Notes: generated from the letters alone by a model not told the origin. 64,000 nt of DNA from Paenisporosarcina macmurdoensis (GCF_042658845.1 NZ_JBHSRI010000025.1:372001-436000); one strand, 5' to 3'. Counted from the first letter of the stretch, positions 26,566 to 35,021 are shown. Translations and numbers: made by a program.

Positions 26566-26745
26566 CCACTTTACATCTGCCTCTTTTAAATAGCTATAGG
26601 TACTAAAAAGTGCCTACATTACTTTAAAGTGCGTACTGTTCATTATTTATCCTCGAGCGCATAATAAGGTTTGCAAGGAAGACTGGTTAGTGATTGCCGA
26701 ATTTCTTGAAGACTATTTATAGGAAAAACTGAGGAGGAACGATAA

Positions 26746-27951
26746 ATGAATCATTCACATACAGCTGATGACTCAGCGAAAAGAGGAAGACTAGCTTTAT
26801 GGGCGCTTGCCATTAGTGCCTTTGGTATCGGAACTACGGAATTCGTTCCAGTAGGATTATTAGCTTCGATTGCAAAGGACTTTGACATAGGCATTACATT
26901 AGCTGGCTTATTGATTTCAGGCTATGCCATTGGTGTTGCAGTTGGTGCACCAATTTTAACGGCATTAACCAATCGAATGAGTAGAAAAACCCTGTTAATG
27001 GTTTTAATGGTCGTATTTATTATAGGAAATATAGTAGCAGCCGTAGCGCCTACTTTTGAGCTGCTAATGGTCGCTCGGTTTATTACCGCATTCTCACATG
27101 GTGTTTTCTTTTCCATAGGTGCAACAATTGCCGTGCAATTAGTGCCAGCTCATAAAAAAGCAAGTGCAATTGCATTAATGTTTACAGGATTGACTGTGGC
27201 TACTGTTACGGGTGTACCACTTGGAACGTTTGTTGGGCAAGCGTTTGGTTGGCGTGCAACGTTCTGGGGTGTTGCAGCACTAGGAGTCATTGCGATAGCA
27301 GCGAGTGCGCTATTAATTCCTAAAAACTTAAAACAATCTCCACCTGCTAAATTTAGTGATATGTTCAAACTCGTCACGAATGGTCGTCTCTTACTAGGAT
27401 TTGCAATAACAGCACTTGGTTACGGCGGAACCTTCGTTGCGTTTACGTATTTAACGCCGATTCTTGAAGATGTCACCAAGATCGATTCGAAATTAGTGAG
27501 TATCGTCCTTCTTGTTTATGGAGTTGCAGTTGCCATAGGGAATGCAGTCGGAGGTAGACTAGCGAATCACAATCCGGCACGTGCGTTATTTTGGATGTTC
27601 ATCATGCACGCCATTATTATGATTGTGATGACATTTATGATTCCGTTTAAAGTAGCTGGGTTAATTGCCATTATCTTAATGGGTCTAGTAGCGTTTATGA
27701 ACGTTCCAGGACTACAGCTTTATGTCGTGCAACTTGCAGAAAAATATGTTCCTGCAGCTGTAGACGTGGCATCTGCTTTAAATATAGCCGCGTTTAATAT
27801 TGGTATTGCCATGGGCTCAATTATTGGCGGAGTGGTTATTAATACAATAGGTATCGTTCATACACCATGGGTTGGTGGAATCATGGTTATCGGAGCGGTT
27901 CTTCTTACAGGTCTGTCATTACGTCTTGAGAGAGAAACTAAGAATGTTTAA
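26746..27951 (+). CDS. MFS exporter (DHA1 family, AraJ/YdhP-like)
   Basis: A 401-residue transporter with 12 predicted membrane helices. Typical signals are AFGIGTTEFVPVGLLASIA in helix 1, the loop NRMSRKTLLM between helices 2 and 3, and GVPLGTFVGQAFGWRATFWG in the antiporter helix 5. This branch exports sugars, arabinose-like compounds, purine analogues or drugs; the substrate is open. GAGGAGG precedes the ATG. The divergent HxlR gene suggests exporter induction by a toxic compound. Confidence 0.9.
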   Translation: MNHSHTADDSAKRGRLALWALAISAFGIGTTEFVPVGLLASIAKDFDIGITLAGLLISGYAIGVAVGAPILTALTNRMSRKTLLMVLMVVFIIGNIVAAVAPTFELLMVARFITAFSHGVFFSIGATIAVQLVPAHKKASAIALMFTGLTVATVTGVPLGTFVGQAFGWRATFWGVAALGVIAIAASALLIPKNLKQSPPAKFSDMFKLVTNGRLLLGFAITALGYGGTFVAFTYLTPILEDVTKIDSKLVSIVLLVYGVAVAIGNAVGGRLANHNPARALFWMFIMHAIIMIVMTFMIPFKVAGLIAIILMGLVAFMNVPGLQLYVVQLAEKYVPAAVDVASALNIAAFNIGIAMGSIIGGVVINTIGIVHTPWVGGIMVIGAVLLTGLSLRLERETKNV

Positions 27952-28087
27952 CCATTTATGCTTTCAGATATAGGTAAATAGCTATTTGAAATTTAATCTG
28001 AAAATGTTTACCTCAATTAGAATAAAGGACGAATGGCAAGGGAAAACTTAGTTATTCAATACTTAATCTTGAGAGGAGAATACGTAA

Positions 28088-28264
28088 ATGAGTGAGAGAA
28101 AACCTCCACATCAACAAATGGCTGAAGAGAACAACGGTTTGAGCGCTGCGCAAGAAGTTTTGTACAACGAGGAGTTTAACAAAGCAGATAAAGCGAGTGG
28201 GCTTGAAGGAGTAAAAGACATCAGAAAGAAAGACAAGGAACAAGGCGATAAAAAGCTTCATTAA
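28088..28264 (+). CDS. 58-residue hydrophilic protein
   Basis: MSERKPPHQQMAEENNGLSA... to ...DKEQGDKKLH is charged, helical and without hydrophobic parts, like small spore or stress proteins of Bacillales, but I cannot name a family. GAGAGGAG lies nine bases before the ATG, and a strong terminator follows 20 bases after the stop; both support a real gene. Confidence 0.7.
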   Translation: MSERKPPHQQMAEENNGLSAAQEVLYNEEFNKADKASGLEGVKDIRKKDKEQGDKKLH

Positions 28265-28283
28265 ATTGGTTTTCGTCAATCTG

Positions 28284-28318
28284 AAATCCCAGTCATAGTA
28301 GGTATGACTGGGATTTTT
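28284..28318 (+). terminator. terminator of the 58-residue protein gene
   Basis: AAATCCCAGTCATA, five-base loop, TATGACTGGGATTT, then TTT. Confidence 0.9.
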
Positions 28319-28337
28319 AGTATGCATCCTATTTCTT

Positions 28338-28421
28338 GTTAAGAGAAACTGGAGGGAAAGGAATAAACGATAGTTGAAGGGGATAAGAGGGATTTCATCG
28401 GGAATAAATTCATGGTCATAC
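28338..28421. repeat. 21-bp array e (degenerate)
   Basis: Units can be laid out at 28338, 28359, 28380 and 28401 with a shared core GG(G/A)AtAA(a/g), for example GGAATAAACGA, GGGATAAGAGG and GGAATAAATTC. Matches are weaker than in the other arrays. It lies between two convergent small genes. Confidence 0.4.
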
Positions 28422-28473
28422 AAAAGAGGTATAGCCCAAGTGAATGCTTTCACTTTGGAATATGCCTCTTTTG
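28421..28473 (-). terminator. terminator of the 59-residue membrane protein gene
   Basis: A long hairpin: CAAAAGAGG and CCAAGTGAA on one side pair with TTCACTTTGG and CCTCTTTTG on the other. On the minus strand it ends in TCTTTTG. Confidence 0.7.
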
Positions 28474-28488
28474 AAGATATGAATTCTT

Positions 28489-28668
28489 TTATAGAGTAGT
28501 CTTTTTCTTATCAACTGTGTTAAGAACTTGATCAAGCAATCCTTTGCCATCTGTACTTTTAGTGAATTCATTTACTTGCCCTTTAAGTTTATCGCGAGAG
28601 TCTTTATTGCGCATAAGAAATGCTGCGCCAAGTCCTAGTGCTGCCATTGCTAATGTATTTCGTTTCAT
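28489..28668 (-). CDS. 59-residue membrane-anchored protein
   Basis: MKRNTLAMAALGLGAAFLMR is a short hydrophobic anchor, followed by a charged tail (NKDSRDKLKGQVNEF...VDKKKTTL). It is like the small general-stress or YtxH-like proteins of Bacillales, although the match is loose. AGGAGG lies ten bases before the ATG; the frame extends further, but without a ribosome site. Confidence 0.7.
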   Translation of the reverse strand: MKRNTLAMAALGLGAAFLMRNKDSRDKLKGQVNEFTKSTDGKGLLDQVLNTVDKKKTTL

Positions 28669-28896
28669 AATAAAACGCCTCCTGTTTGTGTTGTAATTGT
28701 TTAATTCCCTTAACATGACCAATTAAACGTGCTGAAATGAAATTTTTGCACGGTTTAAAATGTATTTTTGTTCTATCAGTTGTAGCATTATTGGACTTCA
28801 TTAACTATCTTGCATGTTTATTAATAAAAGGTTGTATACATACATTATCTTCTTTATAATTACCGTATATTTCAGAAAATGTTTGGATGTGAAATG

Positions 28897-29595
28897 ATGG
28901 AGATAACATATTCACCACTTGGTGATGAAGCGATTGTGATGGAGGTTGGAAATGAGATTTCAAAAGAAGCAACAAACCTTGTCCGATCAATAACCAAACG
29001 ACTAGAAGAGACTTCGATTGATTCGATAATAGAAGTGATTCCTGCCTTTACAACGGTGACTGTTTTTTACGAAGTGACAGCGGAATTTCAATATATAGAT
29101 GTGAAGAGATTAATTGAGAAAACTTTAGAAGAAATGCAAGATTTCGATTCAATAGAACAACGAACGATTGTGATTCCGGTTTGCTATGGGGGAGAATACG
29201 GCCCAGACATTGAGTTTGTGGCAAAACATAATCAACTCAGTGTGGAAGAAGTGATAGCGATTCATTCTTCAGGAACATATGAAGTCAATATGATTGGTTT
29301 TGCACCTGGATTTCCATTTATCGATGGAATGTCTGAAAAGATTGCAGCTCCACGTCGAACGACTCCAAGGCTCCGTATACCTGAACGTTCTGTTGGGATT
29401 GCCGGGTTGCAAACTGGCGTTTACCCAATTGAAACACCTGGTGGCTGGCAATTAATTGGGCGAACACCCAAGAATCTGTTCCTTCCAAATGAAGACATAC
29501 CAAGCTTGTTGCAGGCAGGAGACCGAATTGTCTTTAAGCCAATAACAGATGCAGAGTATGCAGAATTGGAGGGGACCATCCATGCTGCAGATTAA
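28897..29595 (+). CDS. pxpB: 5-oxoprolinase subunit B (KipI family)
   Basis: One of three subunits that together use ATP to open 5-oxoproline (pyroglutamate) to glutamate. In B. subtilis the same protein was first described as KipI, inhibitor of sporulation kinase KinA. The 232 residues start EITYSPLGDEAIVMEVGN and contain VNMIGFAPGFPFIDGM and RIPERSVGIAGLQTGVYPIETPGGWQLIGRTP, the conserved core. Upstream ATG codons at 28879 and 28894 are possible; all have weak ribosome sites, so the start is uncertain. Its end overlaps pxpC by 14 bases. It is the first gene of a five-gene operon. Confidence 0.93.
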   Translation: MEITYSPLGDEAIVMEVGNEISKEATNLVRSITKRLEETSIDSIIEVIPAFTTVTVFYEVTAEFQYIDVKRLIEKTLEEMQDFDSIEQRTIVIPVCYGGEYGPDIEFVAKHNQLSVEEVIAIHSSGTYEVNMIGFAPGFPFIDGMSEKIAAPRRTTPRLRIPERSVGIAGLQTGVYPIETPGGWQLIGRTPKNLFLPNEDIPSLLQAGDRIVFKPITDAEYAELEGTIHAAD

Positions 29596-30592
29596 TAAAG
29601 ACGGGTTACAAACAACTATTCAAGACCTTGGAAGAAGAGGTTTTCAGAAATATGGCGTCATTGTAAGTGGTGTAATGGATCCGTATGCACATCGAATTGC
29701 GAATGTGTTAGTAGGTAATCCAGAAACTGAGGCTACAATTGAAATCACGCTAGTTGGTCCACAACTGACATTTCTTGAGGATTGTTTATTTGCACTGACA
29801 GGTGGAGATTTGTCACCTTTATTGAATGAGGTTCCTATTAAAATGTGGCGCCCGATATTCGCTAAAAAAGGCTGCAAGTTAACTTTCGGTAAGCCTCTTT
29901 CAGGATGCAGGACCTATTTAGCGGTAGCTGGTGGAATTGCTGTACCTGAAGTAATGGATAGTAAATCTACTTACTTGCGAGCTGGAATAGGTGGCTATGA
30001 TGGTAGAACTCTTCAAAAAGGAGACGTTGTTCAGATTGGTGAGGTATCCCAAAATAGTAGAAGTTTTATCGAGAAATTAGCCGCAGCAGCGACTGACTCT
30101 TCATTTATACAAGTAGATTGGACGTTAATGACTAACGCAATCCCAACTTATCAATCACAGTCAACTGTTCGAGTTACTGAAGGCAGACAGGCACCATTAT
30201 TCGATGAAAACAGTCAGGATACTTTTTATAAGGAAGTATTTCAAATATCTTCAGATTCTGATCGTATGGGCTATCGTTTGAAAGGGCCACAACTGGCATT
30301 AAACGAAGCAAAAGAATTGCTATCTGAAGGCGTTTCTTTTGGTTCGATTCAAGTACCACCAGATGGTCAACCCATCATTTTAATGGCAGACAGACAAACA
30401 ACAGGTGGTTATCCGAAAATAGGACAGGTCGCGTCAATTGATTTATCAAAAGTAAGTCAATTAAAGCCAGGAGATAGTATTCGTTTTGAAAAAGTCACAC
30501 TTGAAGAAGCCCAGCAAGCTCTATTAAATGAAAGACGATTGATTGCTCAATTGACCAAATCCATTACTCTGAAATTTAAGGAGGGCATTTAA
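29582..30592 (+). CDS. pxpC: 5-oxoprolinase subunit C (KipA family)
   Basis: The biotin-dependent-carboxyltransferase-like subunit of 5-oxoprolinase, 336 residues. GLQTTIQDLGRRGFQKYGV at the front, ALTGGDLSP, GCRTYLAVAGGI and SDRMGYRLKGP are family signatures, and ADRQTTGGYPKIGQVASIDL is the conserved late motif. The ATG at 29582 has GGAGGGG before it and lies inside the end of pxpB, so the two are coupled; family members of this type bind each other. Confidence 0.95.
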   Translation: MLQINKDGLQTTIQDLGRRGFQKYGVIVSGVMDPYAHRIANVLVGNPETEATIEITLVGPQLTFLEDCLFALTGGDLSPLLNEVPIKMWRPIFAKKGCKLTFGKPLSGCRTYLAVAGGIAVPEVMDSKSTYLRAGIGGYDGRTLQKGDVVQIGEVSQNSRSFIEKLAAAATDSSFIQVDWTLMTNAIPTYQSQSTVRVTEGRQAPLFDENSQDTFYKEVFQISSDSDRMGYRLKGPQLALNEAKELLSEGVSFGSIQVPPDGQPIILMADRQTTGGYPKIGQVASIDLSKVSQLKPGDSIRFEKVTLEEAQQALLNERRLIAQLTKSITLKFKEGI

Positions 30593-30595
30593 GAA

Positions 30596-31366
30596 ATGAA
30601 GAATTTAGTTGATTTGAATTGTGACATGGGAGAGAGCTTTGGCACGTACAAAATGGGCAATGATGAAGAGATTTTAGATTTTGTAACGTCTGCAAATATT
30701 GCCTGTGGATTTCATGCTGGAGATCCATCAACCATGCGTAAAACAGTTAAACTCGCTTTGAAAAAGGGTGTGGGAATTGGTGCTCATCCGGGATTTCAAG
30801 ATTTAACAGGCTTTGGAAGAAGAAATTTACAAGTTACTCCTCGAGAGGCTTACGAAATCGTGCTGTACCAGATTGGTGCATTATATGGATTTGTTAAAGC
30901 TGAGGGTGCCGAAATGCAACATGTCAAGCCACACGGGGCATTGTTTAACATGGCAGCTACTGATGCCGCTTTAGCGGAAGCCATTGCAGAAGCGGTGTAT
31001 GCCATCAACCCACAGTTAATTCTGTTTGGTCTATCTGGCAGTGAAATCGTAAAAGCGGGCGAGAAGATTGGTTTGCGAACTGCTAACGAAGTGTTTTCCG
31101 ATCGTACCTATCAAACAGATGGAACGCTGACGAGTCGAAAAGAAGATAATGCGTTGATTACTGATACTGATGCAGCAATTCAACAAGTCGTCCGAATGGT
31201 TAAAGAAAGTGTGGTTACGAGCACGCTTGGAACTGAAGTATCAATTCAGGCAGACACGGTGTGTATTCATGGTGATGGTATTCACGCACTTGATTTTGCG
31301 CGACGCATTTCGGAAACGTTGAAAATTTCTGGAATCGATGTAAGAAAAATTTCACAGTTCAAATAA
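30596..31366 (+). CDS. pxpA: 5-oxoprolinase subunit A (LamB/YcsF family)
   Basis: The 256-residue LamB/YcsF subunit, thought to hold part of the 5-oxoproline active site. It shows DLNCDMGESFGTYKMGNDEEI, NIACGFHAGDPSTM, GIGAHPGFQDLTGFGRR, HVKPHGALFN and CIHGDGIHA, in the family order. AAGGAGG precedes the ATG; only three bases separate it from pxpC. Confidence 0.97.
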   Translation: MKNLVDLNCDMGESFGTYKMGNDEEILDFVTSANIACGFHAGDPSTMRKTVKLALKKGVGIGAHPGFQDLTGFGRRNLQVTPREAYEIVLYQIGALYGFVKAEGAEMQHVKPHGALFNMAATDAALAEAIAEAVYAINPQLILFGLSGSEIVKAGEKIGLRTANEVFSDRTYQTDGTLTSRKEDNALITDTDAAIQQVVRMVKESVVTSTLGTEVSIQADTVCIHGDGIHALDFARRISETLKISGIDVRKISQFK

Positions 31367-31383
31367 GATTAAAGGAGAATACG

Positions 31384-32589
31384 ATGAAAACTGCTAACAA
31401 AATGAAAAATACTAATCGTAGTGTCTTACTCGGCGCAGCATTCTTAATGGCAACTTCTGCTATTGGACCAGGTTTCTTAACACAAACGACCGTCTTTACA
31501 GAGCAACTTCTTGCGAGTTTTGGATTTGTAATTCTAATATCAATTATTATCGATATTGGTGCTCAACTGAACATTTGGCGAATTATTGCCGTTTCTGAAA
31601 AACGTGCACAAGATATTGCGAATGATTTATTGCCCGGTCTTGGTTATTTTCTCGCATTCTTAGTTGTTATGGGTGGTCTTGCCTTTAACATCGGAAATAT
31701 CGCAGGGGCTGGACTCGGAACAAATGTATTATTTGGAATTTCGCCAGAATTAGGAGCGATTCTCAGTGGTATTCTCGCGATTGGTATTTTTATGGTACGT
31801 GAAGCAGGCAAAGCGATGGACAAATTCGCACAAGTATTAGGTTTCCTTATGATTGGATTAACGGTTTACGTAATGTTTACAGCAGCGCCTCCAGTTGGAG
31901 AAGCCGTTGTAAAAACCTTTGTGCCAGATAATATTAATATTTTGGCGATTGTAACGTTGGTAGGCGGAACCGTTGGTGGATATATTACATTTGCAGGTGG
32001 CCACCGATTAATTGATGCAGGAATAAAAGGAAAAGAAGCATTACCTGAAGTGACACGTGGTTCAATATTTGCAATAGGGATAGCTTCAATCATGCGTATT
32101 TTCCTGTTCCTAGCAGTATTGGGTGTCGTTTCTCAAGGTTTTAAGCTAGATCCTTCAAACCCACCAGCATCTGTTTTCCAATTAGCAGCTGGTAATATTG
32201 GTTATAAGATGTTCGGTATTGTCATGTGGGCTGCCGCGGTTACTTCAGTAGTTGGCGCAGCATACACATCTGTTTCCTTTATTCGTACATTCCATCCATG
32301 GTTAGAGAAACACCATAAAAAAATAATCATTGGATTTATTGCTATTTCAACAATCGTCTTTGTCATTGTGGGTCGTCCAGTCAGTATTCTTATATTCGTT
32401 GGATCGGTAAATGGTATGATTTTACCAATTGCATTAGGTGTTATGTTGATTGCGGCATACAAAACAAAAATTGTTGGAGACTATAAGCATCCATTGTGGA
32501 TGACCATCTTCGGAGTACTAATTGTCATTGCTATGTCTTGGATGAGTGGTTACACATTAATCAATGAAATCCCTAAACTATTTGTATGA
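31384..32589 (+). CDS. ycsG: NRAMP-family transporter (YcsG type)
   Basis: A 401-residue membrane protein with about 11 helices, of the divergent NRAMP branch found next to YcsF. It opens GAAFLMATSAIGPGFLTQTT, which corresponds to the first unwound helix of NRAMP but lacks the DPGN metal motif, so it is unlikely to be a metal importer. Its place inside a 5-oxoprolinase operon suggests uptake of 5-oxoproline or a related compound; this is an inference from context. It starts 17 bases after pxpA. Confidence 0.88.
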   Translation: MKTANKMKNTNRSVLLGAAFLMATSAIGPGFLTQTTVFTEQLLASFGFVILISIIIDIGAQLNIWRIIAVSEKRAQDIANDLLPGLGYFLAFLVVMGGLAFNIGNIAGAGLGTNVLFGISPELGAILSGILAIGIFMVREAGKAMDKFAQVLGFLMIGLTVYVMFTAAPPVGEAVVKTFVPDNINILAIVTLVGGTVGGYITFAGGHRLIDAGIKGKEALPEVTRGSIFAIGIASIMRIFLFLAVLGVVSQGFKLDPSNPPASVFQLAAGNIGYKMFGIVMWAAAVTSVVGAAYTSVSFIRTFHPWLEKHHKKIIIGFIAISTIVFVIVGRPVSILIFVGSVNGMILPIALGVMLIAAYKTKIVGDYKHPLWMTIFGVLIVIAMSWMSGYTLINEIPKLFV

Positions 32590-32604
32590 AGAGGAGGTTT
32601 GTAA

Positions 32605-33381
32605 ATGACAACACCTTTTGAAATAAGAGGGAAAATGCGTAGTGGCGAGTTCACTTCGCCTACTTCCGGATTATGTGAAGACTTTATTCAAGCAAATTTA
32701 GTTATATTGCCTAAAGACTTAGCTTTTGATTTTCTGTTGTTTTGTCAAAGGAACCCCAAATCATGTCCTGTTATTGATGTCACTGATGTCGGTTCCTATG
32801 TTCCGAAATTGTCTGCGCCAAATGCTGACTTACGAACGGACTTGCCCAAATACCGTGTATATAAAAATGGCGAAGTCGTAGCTGAGCCGACAGATATTAC
32901 AGATTACTGGACAGACGAAATGGTGGGTTTTCTCATTGGCTGTAGCTTTACGTTCGAGGATGCGTTAATCAAAAACGGTATCCCGATGAGACATAATGAA
33001 GAAGGCGTTAATGTGCCGATGTATAAAACGTCAATTGAAGCCGTTTCTGCAGGCAAGTTCGAGGGTCCAACTGTAGTCAGCATGCGCCCTATGAAAGAAA
33101 AGGACGTTATCCGAGCAGTTCAAGTAACGAGTCGTTTTCCATCTGTGCACGGTGCCCCGATTCATATAGGAAACCCAGAATCTATTGGTATTACAAATAT
33201 CAATCAGCCTGATTTTGGAGATTCAGTAACGATAAAAGACGGAGAAGTACCCGTTTTTTGGGCTTGCGGTGTTACACCACAAGCAATTGCCATGCATATG
33301 AAACCTGCTTTGATGATTACCCATGCACCAGGTCATATGTTTATTACAGATTTGAAAAGTGAACATGTAAGTGTGATCTAA
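32605..33381 (+). CDS. ycsI: putative hydro-lyase, DUF1445 (YcsI)
   Basis: A 258-residue protein that matches the YcsI/DUF1445 family by length and by motifs: GLCEDFIQANLVILPKDLAFDF, FCQRNPKSCPVIDVTD, DMVGFLIGCSFTFE (seen as EMVGFLIGCSFTFE), NVPMYKTSIE and APGHMFITDL at the end. The family is labelled hydro-lyase by similarity to D-glutamate cyclases, which form 5-oxo-D-proline, and so fits this operon. AGAGGAGG precedes the ATG. It is the last gene of the operon; KipR, the repressor present in B. subtilis, is not found here. Confidence 0.93.
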   Translation: MTTPFEIRGKMRSGEFTSPTSGLCEDFIQANLVILPKDLAFDFLLFCQRNPKSCPVIDVTDVGSYVPKLSAPNADLRTDLPKYRVYKNGEVVAEPTDITDYWTDEMVGFLIGCSFTFEDALIKNGIPMRHNEEGVNVPMYKTSIEAVSAGKFEGPTVVSMRPMKEKDVIRAVQVTSRFPSVHGAPIHIGNPESIGITNINQPDFGDSVTIKDGEVPVFWACGVTPQAIAMHMKPALMITHAPGHMFITDLKSEHVSVI

Positions 33382-33433
33382 TTCAGTTCATGTCGTGATA
33401 AGTTACAAAAATCTTATCAGACAGGAACAACTT

Positions 33434-33476
33434 AGTACCCTTCAGTCAAGTAGAATTCGACTGAGGGGTACTTTTC
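33434..33476 (+). terminator. terminator of the pxpB-ycsI operon
   Basis: AGTACCCTTCAGTC pairs, with one G-U pair, with GACTGAGGGGTACT and runs into TTTT. Confidence 0.85.
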
Positions 33477-33627
33477 TATGTTAAAATGAGAAATAGAGGT
33501 ATGGAGTGGAAATTTGCAGTAGTGCCTTTCTGAAAGTATTTTTTTCTTCTTTTAATGAGAGAATTTATACAATAAACCATAAAACTTGAACAGATAAAAA
33601 TAGTATCTTAAAAAGGAGGTCTCTCAT

Positions 33628-33810
33628 ATGAAATTCGTCAAATCGAAAATGATGCAACTTGTAAAAGAAAATGAAGAGTTGAAAGTTCGCTTAAACTCAA
33701 TCGTTAAAGAACATGATCTTGAAAAAACATTAGCATTAAAAGCGATGTATCACTCTGAAGTAGTTGAAGGAAAGTTCCAAGGGCTATACCAAGAGCTCTT
33801 TAAAAGGTAG
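33628..33810 (+). CDS. 60-residue coiled-coil protein
   Basis: MKFVKSKMMQLVKENEELKV... forms a short leucine-patterned helix (LVKENEELKVRLNSIVKEH) and then a second helix. AAAGGAGG sits well before the ATG. No family is recognised. It is followed, after about 95 bp, by the YhfK-like gene in the same direction. Confidence 0.65.
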   Translation: MKFVKSKMMQLVKENEELKVRLNSIVKEHDLEKTLALKAMYHSEVVEGKFQGLYQELFKR

Positions 33811-33904
33811 TTTGCTTTAATTGTAAACAGGAATTATGTTAGACTTTTTGTAGGAATGATTTTGATAGGATTATGTCAATTCAGATTAAAAGGAGCTCGA
33901 GCAT

Positions 33905-34549
33905 ATGAAAGTATTCGTAGTAGGAGCAACTGGACAAATTGGGAAACACCTTATCGACCTCTTACAAAATAGTGAGCAACATACAGTTCGTGCCATGGTT
34001 CGTAAAAAAGAGCAGGCTGAAGAATTGAAGAGCCAAGGAATCGATGTGGCTGTTGCAAGTCTTGAAGGAAGTGTTACAGATATCGCTGAGGCTGCAAATG
34101 GTTGTGATGCGATTGTTTTTACTGCAGGATCTGGCGGACACACAGGTTTGGACAAGACGATGCTAATTGATTTAGACGGAGCGGCTAAAACAGTTGAGGC
34201 TGCTGAACAAGCAGGTATCAAACGCTTTGTAATTGTCAGTGCACTTCAAGCAAACCATCGTGAAAACTGGAACAAAGAAATGGTTCCATATTATGTAGCA
34301 AAACATTATGCAGATCGAATGGTTGAAACTAGCAATTTAGATTACACCATTATTCGACCAGGCGGATTATTAAATGAGGCAAGCACTGGAAAAGTTACAG
34401 CATCAACAAACCTTGAAACAGGTTCAATTCCTCGTGAAGACGTGGCTAAAACCATTTATGTTGCTTTAGGTGCACAACAAACATATAAGAAATCCTTTGA
34501 CCTCATTAGTGGGGAAACGAAGATTGAAGAAGCATTGAAAAATATATAA
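33905..34549 (+). CDS. yhfK: NAD(P)H-binding atypical SDR (YhfK-like)
   Basis: A 214-residue NAD(P)-binding protein that equals B. subtilis YhfK in recalled length and motif order: MKVFVVGATGQIGKHLIDLL, AMVRKKEQ, DAIVFTAGSGGHTG, RFVIVSALQANHRENWN, PYYVAKHYAD and YTIIRPGGLLNE. The biological role is unknown. The ATG follows AAAGGAG. It has a strong terminator. Confidence 0.9.
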   Translation: MKVFVVGATGQIGKHLIDLLQNSEQHTVRAMVRKKEQAEELKSQGIDVAVASLEGSVTDIAEAANGCDAIVFTAGSGGHTGLDKTMLIDLDGAAKTVEAAEQAGIKRFVIVSALQANHRENWNKEMVPYYVAKHYADRMVETSNLDYTIIRPGGLLNEASTGKVTASTNLETGSIPREDVAKTIYVALGAQQTYKKSFDLISGETKIEEALKNI

Positions 34550-34556
34550 GCGTTTG

Positions 34557-34600
34557 AAAAATCCAAGTCATGGTGTAACTCCATGACTTGGATTTTTTCT
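34557..34600 (+). terminator. terminator of yhfK
   Basis: AAAATCCAAGTCATGG pairs with its complement around a seven-base loop and runs into TTTTTT. Confidence 0.9.
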
Positions 34601-34626
34601 ATTTAAAATACATGGCCAGTAGAGTC

Positions 34627-34770
34627 ATGACAGATCACGACTGAATAACAAGCCATGACATCTTAACGGATTCAAAAGTTTCAGGAACTTTTTATGCCAA
34701 TTTTATGAACAGTTGATGACAATCCCCTATTTATTCTCCCAAACATGACATCTGTCATACAAGTGTCATG
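34627..34770 (+). promoter_or_regulatory. cluster of ATGACA / TGTCAT half-sites
   Basis: ATGACA occurs at 34627, 34655, 34716 and 34745, and TGTCAT at 34753 and 34764. ATGACA-TC-TGTCAT at 34745-34758 is a palindrome, and the two TGTCAT copies are 11 bp apart, one helical turn. This looks like a regulator-binding region, yet the next intact gene starts more than 350 bp away. Confidence 0.5.
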
Positions 34771-34910
34771 ATACATACCCCTAGGCAAAAATATGTATCC
34801 TCACCATACTTGTATTTCTGATAGAACTCACAACTTACTTATATAGCTTGATTGAGTAAATTTCATAATTGCCTTTTAATGGATGACATTAATACTTGAA
34901 GGAGATTCTT

Positions 34911-34940
34911 TTGAATTTGTTAAGAATTTCGGTCATTTGA
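34911..34940 (+). pseudogene. possible gene start cut off by the dispersed element
   Basis: AAGGAG at 34898-34903 is followed, seven bases on, by TTG and nine codons reading MNLLRISVI, which resembles the front of a membrane or exported protein. The frame stops at TGA 34938-34940, exactly where dispersed element copy 3 begins. With the half-site cluster upstream this looks like a promoter and gene start whose body was lost. Confidence 0.35.
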
Positions 34941-35021
34941 TTGGAGTGTAGGGTGGCGACCCAGACGGGGGAAGTGTGTCCAGGTGTGACCCACAGAAAG
35001 CGTCCGCCCGTAACGGAAATC
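34939..35021 (-). repeat. dispersed element, copy 3 (short)
   Basis: On the minus strand it starts GATTTCCGTTACGGGCGGAC and ends GGTCGCCACCCTACACTCCA then ATC, the same head and tail as copy 2, with only about 83 bp in all. Nothing else is seen between it and degV. Confidence 0.75.
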
